DNA from: an uncultured Candidatus Melainabacteria bacterium
GTDB lineage: Bacteria > Cyanobacteriota > Vampirovibrionia > Gastranaerophilales > Gastranaerophilaceae
Assembly: GCA_934717745.1 (NCBI GenBank)
Contig: CAKUZB010000014.1
Location: forward strand, 1 to 44,837
DNA length: 44,837 nucleotides
Direction of reading: 5' to 3'
The notes under the pieces were generated by a model that saw only the letters and a list, made by a program, of their open reading frames with translations, had not been told where the DNA came from and did no database searches. Below, in pieces: positions 40,881-44,837 of the stretch. How positions within the stretch are numbered: position 1 is the stretch's first letter; every line of letters begins with the position of its first letter. A program made the translations under genes and the position numbers.

Positions 40881-42817
40881 TGAATAACACTTCAGATGTT
40901 TGGTTAAATATTGAAGAAGTTTGCAGTCTTACTAATAGTAAAAAAGAAACAATTAGAAGAAAATGCAAATCCGGAGAATATAAGAGTAGATTTGAGCTTG
41001 CAGGCAGGAATAAAAATTATCAAATTCTGTTGTCATCTATGCCTTTAAAGTATATCGAAAAGTATAAATCATACCTTACACCGACTTCACAAAATGAAGT
41101 AGAACAAAGTTTAGAAGCATATTCCAATGCTCCCAAATGGATGAAAGCTAAAGCTGAAAAATATTTGGAACTGTTTAGATTAACAGAAGGAATGACCTAT
41201 CAAGAAAAGATAGATTTTCTTGCAGACTGGTCGCAAAAATATCCTCATAAAAAAGCTTGCTATTCTTCCCTAACAATAGCTTTGAAAAAATATTCTTGTG
41301 GTGGAATAACAGCTTTATTATCCCATTACGGAAATCATAGAAAAGGTTTCAGCAAAGTTGATAACGAATGCTTTGAATATTTTAAAAGTATTTATTTAAG
41401 AGAAGGTGCTCCTTCTGTTGAAACGGCTTGGAGCATAACATTAGGATTTGCAAAACGGCAGGGATTTGACTGCGTTAGTAATTTCCCAACAAGCAAAACC
41501 TTCATCAGAAGATTAAGAAGTGAAGTGCCTGAACAAGCTATTTTTATCGCAAGATATGGCGAATCAGCTTGGAATAAAAAATATGCAAATTATGTTCCAA
41601 GAGATTATTCAAACTTAAATGCCGGAACTTGTTGGGTATCAGACCATGCTCAAATAGATGTTGCAGTCGATTTCAATGGAACTGTTTGTTTCCCTTGGGT
41701 TACAGTATTCAGAGACGCAAAAACTTCAAAATGGTTAGGTTGGTTTTTACACGCAGATTCTCCAAACTCTGACCATATTTTTCAAGCATTTTATTATGGA
41801 GTTCTAAATTTTGGAATTCCTGAAGATGTTTATCTTGATAACGGTAAAGACTATCGCTGTAAAGATTTTGCAGGTGGTAGAACAAGAACCGTAAAAGTTA
41901 AACATAAAAAAGACGGTGGTTCTTTAATTCAGAATCTCGGCATACACATCCATTTTGCACTCCCCTATAATGCCCAAACAAAACCTGTGGAAAGGGACTT
42001 TTTGAAAATAAAAGAATACCTTTCCAAAGAGTTTGTTGGGTATCGTGGAGGCAAAATTACCGAAAGACCTGAAAAATTAAAGAATGAGATTAAAAACAAT
42101 CAAATTATGAAATTTGATGATTTTAAAATTTTATTTGATAGATTTATTGAAAATTATTTAAATAAAAAGCCATCCAAAGGCAAAGTCTTGCAGGGTAAGT
42201 GTCCTGACGAGTTATGGGCTGAAGAATTTACCAATAAAAAAGTTATCAGCAGAGATGCCTTAAAATTGTTCTGCATGAGAACTACAAACAATATAACAAT
42301 CAAAAGAAATGGTATTTTTGATTCTCAATTGCAAATTTCTTATTGGGCAGAGTGGATGATTACCGAAAAAGGCAGAAAGGTTTATATCCGCAGAGATATT
42401 AACGCTTATCAAGAAGCTTGGGTATTTGATGCTCAAACAGATGAATATTTAGGTAAAGCAAATGCAAATCAGCCTGCATCGTTCTTGGCAAATACGGATA
42501 TCGAAAAGAGCGAATACCAAAAACAAGTTGCGATTAAGAATAAAGAAAAGAAAATTTTAAAATCATATATTAAGACAAAATATAATCCTACAAATGAGGA
42601 TATTGTAGAAAATCTGATTAATAGTCTTGATAAAGTTGATTTCAAATCAAACGTAAAAGTATCAAAAATATCTAATACAAAGATGGATATGGTTGTAAAA
42701 GAGGAAAAGAATAACAATTCTATTCCTGCAAAATATGTTACCCCAATTCAGCCAAAGAAAAAACTATATCTCACAGAAGCTGAAAAACGTAGAGATTTAG
42801 AGAAAAGGGCTATATAG
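40880..42817 (+). CDS. Mu-type DDE transposase (A protein)
   Basis: A 645-residue transposase. Residues 8-60 are a Mu-type DNA-binding domain (VWLNIEEVCSLTNSKKETIRR). The RNase H-like core has the catalytic triad D255 (VSDHAQID), D320 (YLDNGKDYRCK) and E371 (KPVERDF). A Mu-type C-terminal beta-barrel region follows (IFDSQLQISYWAEWM). The C-terminal tail is Lys-rich and may contact the B protein. It should cut and join the prophage ends at the TGTCnGACA repeats and replicate the phage by transposition. It starts at the ner-like stop and is followed 8 bases later by the B gene, as in Mu. Confidence 0.95.
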   Translation: MNNTSDVWLNIEEVCSLTNSKKETIRRKCKSGEYKSRFELAGRNKNYQILLSSMPLKYIEKYKSYLTPTSQNEVEQSLEAYSNAPKWMKAKAEKYLELFRLTEGMTYQEKIDFLADWSQKYPHKKACYSSLTIALKKYSCGGITALLSHYGNHRKGFSKVDNECFEYFKSIYLREGAPSVETAWSITLGFAKRQGFDCVSNFPTSKTFIRRLRSEVPEQAIFIARYGESAWNKKYANYVPRDYSNLNAGTCWVSDHAQIDVAVDFNGTVCFPWVTVFRDAKTSKWLGWFLHADSPNSDHIFQAFYYGVLNFGIPEDVYLDNGKDYRCKDFAGGRTRTVKVKHKKDGGSLIQNLGIHIHFALPYNAQTKPVERDFLKIKEYLSKEFVGYRGGKITERPEKLKNEIKNNQIMKFDDFKILFDRFIENYLNKKPSKGKVLQGKCPDELWAEEFTNKKVISRDALKLFCMRTTNNITIKRNGIFDSQLQISYWAEWMITEKGRKVYIRRDINAYQEAWVFDAQTDEYLGKANANQPASFLANTDIEKSEYQKQVAIKNKEKKILKSYIKTKYNPTNEDIVENLINSLDKVDFKSNVKVSKISNTKMDMVVKEEKNNNSIPAKYVTPIQPKKKLYLTEAEKRRDLEKRAI

Positions 42818-42825
42818 GAGGAATT

Positions 42826-43704
42826 ATGAGTTTAATTGATGAATTACACAAGTTAATGAAAGAAAAGAAATATACTTTTGCATATACTGCAAAAGCAATG
42901 AATATTTCTTCAACAGCACTACACTTATGGCTCAATGGTAACTATAAGGGTAACGTCAAAAAAATTGAAGAAGCAGTTTCTCATTTTATTGATATTGAAA
43001 AATTACGTGAAGGCAGAATTAATATCGATTTTGTTGAAACAAGTGTCGCACAGGATGTTTTCAATATTGCAAAAGTTTGCCACGTTGAAAATGAGATTGG
43101 AGTTTGCTGTGGTATTGCAGGTGTTGGAAAAACATTTGCCGTAAAAAAATATGCTATTGAAAATCCTGATGTTATTTTAATTGAGGCAGATTTAGGTTAC
43201 ACTCCGAAAGTTTTATTTTCGGAAATACACAAAAAATTAGGATATGACGGATGTGGCACAATTCATGCAATGTTTAGCGATATTGTTGATAAACTTAAAT
43301 CTTCAGGTCGATTAATAATTATCGATGAGGCAGAGCATTTGCCATACAAATCGCTTGAATTGGTAAGAAGAATTTATGACAAAGCAAATGTCGGAATTTT
43401 ATTAGTCGGAATGCCACGTTTAATAACTAATTTAAAAGGCGAAAAACGTCAATATGCACAATTATTCTCTAGGGTTGGAATGTATGCAAAATTAGAAGTT
43501 TTAAATGATGATGATAAACAGGCTATTATCTCTTCACTCCTTCCAAATTACAAACACATCTACCCCATTCTTTCTGCGTTCTGTGCAGGCAATACGAGAG
43601 TTCTGACCAAACTTTTGGTCAGAGCAATCCGTATTGCTGAATTGAATGAAGTTGAAGTGGATGAAGAGGTAATAAAAGCAAGTGTAAAACAGATATTGGT
43701 GTGA
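42826..43704 (+). CDS. MuB-like AAA+ target-selection ATPase
   Basis: A 292-residue ATPase. An N-terminal helix-turn-helix (YTFAYTAKAMNISSTALHLWLNGNY in part) is joined to an AAA+ domain with Walker A GIAGVGKT (residues 96-103), Walker B RLIIIDEAEH and sensor-type LLVGMPRL. The domain order is that of MuB. It binds DNA, picks target sites for the transposase and stimulates strand transfer. AGGAGG lies just before the ATG. It is close to the transposase gene (8 bases), so both proteins should be made together. Confidence 0.93.
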   Translation: MSLIDELHKLMKEKKYTFAYTAKAMNISSTALHLWLNGNYKGNVKKIEEAVSHFIDIEKLREGRINIDFVETSVAQDVFNIAKVCHVENEIGVCCGIAGVGKTFAVKKYAIENPDVILIEADLGYTPKVLFSEIHKKLGYDGCGTIHAMFSDIVDKLKSSGRLIIIDEAEHLPYKSLELVRRIYDKANVGILLVGMPRLITNLKGEKRQYAQLFSRVGMYAKLEVLNDDDKQAIISSLLPNYKHIYPILSAFCAGNTRVLTKLLVRAIRIAELNEVEVDEEVIKASVKQILV

Positions 43705-43710
43705 GGAATT

Positions 43711-43854
43711 ATGCAAAACTATACAAAATTTGAAAGATTTTTATACACCTTTTTAATACTACTTGCAGTCTTTATTTTCGGAGTTCAAGTAGGTATTGCG
43801 AGAGGTAAAGAATTACAAAGGCAGGAACATTATGAGTACATCACTACAAATTAA
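43711..43854 (+). CDS. Small single-helix membrane protein in the early region
   Basis: A 47-residue frame beginning 6 bases after the B gene, with GAGG before the ATG. Residues 10-31 form one membrane helix (FLYTFLILLAVFIFGVQVGI), followed by a basic, hydrophilic tail (ARGKELQRQEHYEY). Its end overlaps the gemA start by 23 bases, so it is tightly packed within the operon, which favours a real gene. No family is recognised; possible roles are superinfection exclusion or membrane association, neither of which can be shown here. Confidence 0.65.
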   Translation: MQNYTKFERFLYTFLILLAVFIFGVQVGIARGKELQRQEHYEYITTN

Positions 43855-44269
43855 ACAAATTCATACTCTTAAAAATATATTGGGACTAGATGACGACTTA
43901 TATCGTGAAATGCTCGCAAGTTTCGGTGTTTACAGCTCAAAAAAACTTACTGAAACAGAAGCCAATATCCTGATTGAAATTTTGCAGGATAAAACAAAAA
44001 AATTGAAACTTGCAAAACCTAAAAAATACGATGACTTAAGCGAAAGAGATTCTAAAATGTCCACACCCTTGCAATTAAGAAAAATAGAGGCAATTTGGTG
44101 GGATATTTGCAATACAGCAGAAAGTGTACAGCAAATTAGAAGTTTAAGAAAATTTGTAAAACGCCAATGTAAAATTGATGACATTAAATTTTTATCCAAA
44201 CGAGAAGCTTCAAAACTTATAGCTGTATTAGAAAAAATTAAAAAAGAAAAAGATTTAAAAGCGGTTTAA
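43832..44269 (+). CDS. GemA-like (Gp16) phage protein
   Basis: A 145-residue protein of the Mu GemA/Gp16 family. It opens SLQIKQIHTLKNILGLDDDLYREML, then FGVYSSKKLTETEANILIEIL, and later TPLQLRKIEAIWWDICN, typical of the family. The ATG at 43832 is chosen because AGGA stands shortly before it and the family homology starts there. In Mu, Gem influences host gene expression and DNA supercoiling; the role here is taken from the family. It sits in the same place as in Mu, between the B gene and mor. Confidence 0.9.
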   Translation: MSTSLQIKQIHTLKNILGLDDDLYREMLASFGVYSSKKLTETEANILIEILQDKTKKLKLAKPKKYDDLSERDSKMSTPLQLRKIEAIWWDICNTAESVQQIRSLRKFVKRQCKIDDIKFLSKREASKLIAVLEKIKKEKDLKAV

Positions 44270-44310
44270 ACAGCTTTTAAGAGGTACATAAAAGAAAAGG
44301 AGAAAAAACT

Positions 44311-44574
44311 ATGGAAAACTCAACAATGTCAATGAAAGAAAAAGTTATGAACATGATGACTATGAAAATGGAAGAATTGGTAGCAGAATGCGAACAAGCA
44401 AAATTAAAGTTTGCAGACATTATGCTTGATGACAATGCTGATTACAGATGCAAAGATTCCCGTAGGCTAAAATGTACAAACATTGAGGCTCAAATGGATT
44501 TATTGCAGTCTATGATGGACAAAATTTCAAATATGACTTGCGAAGTAATGCTTCCTCCAATGGCAAGAATCTAA
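44311..44574 (+). CDS. Unknown 87-residue early phage protein
   Basis: An 87-residue, Met-rich acidic helical protein (MKEKVMNMMTMKMEELVAEC) with three Cys and no recognised domain. AAGGAG lies just before the ATG. It is the last gene before the hammerhead ribozyme, whose first paired base is only 3 bases after this gene's stop codon. A ribosome finishing here would therefore cover the 5' strand of the ribozyme, so its translation may affect ribozyme folding. Function unknown. Confidence 0.75.
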   Translation: MENSTMSMKEKVMNMMTMKMEELVAECEQAKLKFADIMLDDNADYRCKDSRRLKCTNIEAQMDLLQSMMDKISNMTCEVMLPPMARI

Positions 44575-44576
44575 CA

Positions 44577-44641
44577 GGTCGAAACGGTCGGATAACGGTG
44601 CAATCTGACCGTCTTAACGTTAGGCGTTAACTGATGAGACC
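44577..44641 (+). ncRNA. Type II hammerhead ribozyme
   Basis: All parts of a hammerhead are present. Stem II: GGTC (44577-44580) with GACC (44638-44641). Core GAA (44581-44583). Stem III: ACGGTC (44584-44589) with GACCGT (44607-44612), extendable to 10 bp by GGAT with ATCT. Cleavage base C44613. Stem I: TTAACG (44614-44619) with CGTTAA (44625-44630), loop TTAGG. Core CTGATGA (44631-44637). A15.1-U16.1 is present. Stems I and III are closed and stem II is open, which makes it type II. Predicted cleavage is between C44613 and T44614, 54 bases before the mor ATG. Loop I can pair with CCTAA at 44647-44651 as a pseudoknot. Confidence 0.94.
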
Positions 44642-44667
44642 ATTACCCTAACCCCTAGGAGCTATAT

Positions 44668-44837
44668 ATGTGTTTACAAGAAAAGTATCCATGGATAGAT
44701 ACGGCAACATCCGAAGATTTTCCAACCGAAGACTTAAAATTAATGGCAAGTATAATCGGAATGTCTGCAACAATAAAATTATTAACAGAAGCCACAGGCT
44801 GTGTTTTTACGATGACAAAATATTGGGACAGAGAACT
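44668..44837 (+). CDS. Mor-like phage transcription activator (partial)
   Basis: A frame that runs off the window end; 56 full codons are visible. After an opening of about 20 residues it reads EDLKLMASIIGMSATIKLLTEATGCVFTMTK, which resembles the dimerisation region of the Mor/C activator family. The helix-turn-helix would lie beyond the window. AGGAG is 6 bases before the ATG. In Mu, Mor turns on the middle promoter, and its gene follows gemA, as here. The mRNA leader holds the hammerhead ribozyme. The assignment rests on position and a short match. Confidence 0.65.
   Translation, partial: MCLQEKYPWIDTATSEDFPTEDLKLMASIIGMSATIKLLTEATGCVFTMTKYWDRE

Larger units (their letters stand above)
39461..44837 (+). 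mobile_element. Mu-like transposable prophage, left (early) part
   Basis: Gene content and order follow the Mu early region: end repeats, leftward repressor, small Cro/Ner-like protein, transposase A, ATPase B, GemA and Mor-like activator. The right part lies beyond the window. The exact left end is not known; it must lie between the tRNA-Ala terminator (39330) and the repeat at 39478. Sequence 39331-39460 shows no gene. The element sits 130-150 bases after tRNA-Ala, but a transposase, not a tRNA-targeting integrase, is encoded. A hammerhead ribozyme lies between the early genes and mor. Confidence 0.9.

Noticed and set aside
39461..42817. CRISPR-associated (Tn7-like) transposon, suggested by TGTCnGACA ends and an A/B transposase pair
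   Set aside because: No TnsC/TniQ, Cas gene or CRISPR array is present. The gene order and GemA point to a Mu-like phage.
40880..44837. Prophage as a decayed remnant
   Set aside because: Repressor, transposase, ATPase, GemA and the ribozyme are all intact in the visible part. Whether the right part is complete cannot be judged here.

Overview
The window is AT-rich bacterial DNA. The best fit is a gut member of the Gastranaerophilales/Vampirovibrionia (Melainabacteria), the non-photosynthetic sister lineage of Cyanobacteria. This is an inference from several things seen together: very low GC, an outer membrane gene (lpxA), flagellar basal-body genes, class III-type prepilins, a sodium-pumping oxaloacetate decarboxylase, a reversed-domain rubrerythrin, and several proteins that start with an Asn/Pro-rich 'NN..NP' segment instead of a signal peptide. 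No gene here proves the taxonomy.

Layout. Positions 1-58 are the 3' end of a 5S rRNA, so an rRNA operon ends here. Next come a putative zinc metalloprotease and a prepilin-like gene. A minus-strand operon at 7280-2678 encodes a C-terminal transketolase subunit, FtsE, FtsX, an HDOD protein and a degenerate receiver/GGDEF protein. Two paralogous 5'-nucleotidase-like genes flank a second prepilin-like gene (7439-11645). A membrane-anchored thioredoxin-like gene and glgC follow on the minus strand. Then come fliF-fliG-fliH-fliI (14108-18832), a carboxy-terminal protease and a secreted zincin (minus), the Na+ pump genes oadG-oadA-oadB, dnaE and lpxA. The next stretch holds a minimal LuxR-type regulator, a UPF0489-like protein, rubrerythrin, a GT39-like membrane glycosyltransferase, an EAL phosphodiesterase, a secreted 4-residue-repeat protein next to a sulfatase-modifying-factor-like protein, ybaK, a candidate small RNA, tdk, an LTXXQ-like periplasmic protein, mini-RNase III and tRNA-Ala(UGC).

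From about 39.46 kb to the window end lies the left part of a Mu-like transposable prophage. Its order matches the Mu early region: end repeats, leftward repressor, small Cro/Ner-like protein, DDE transposase A, ATPase B, a small membrane protein, GemA, an unknown 87-aa protein and the start of a Mor-like activator. The repressor is of the S24/LexA-CI type and keeps the self-cleavage residues, so the phage is probably SOS-inducible.

The main discovery is between the 87-aa gene and mor. Positions 44577-44641 fold into a complete type II hammerhead ribozyme, with all core nucleotides and three perfectly paired stems. Its loop I can form a five-pair pseudoknot with 44647-44651, just before the mor ribosome binding site. 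Cleavage after C44613 would separate the early phage mRNA from the mor message. Other RNA-level signals include a perfect 15-bp hairpin that takes in the fliF start codon, a terminator whose stem contains the thioredoxin ribosome binding site, a probable leaderless dnaE mRNA, and a roughly 110-nt candidate small RNA before tdk.
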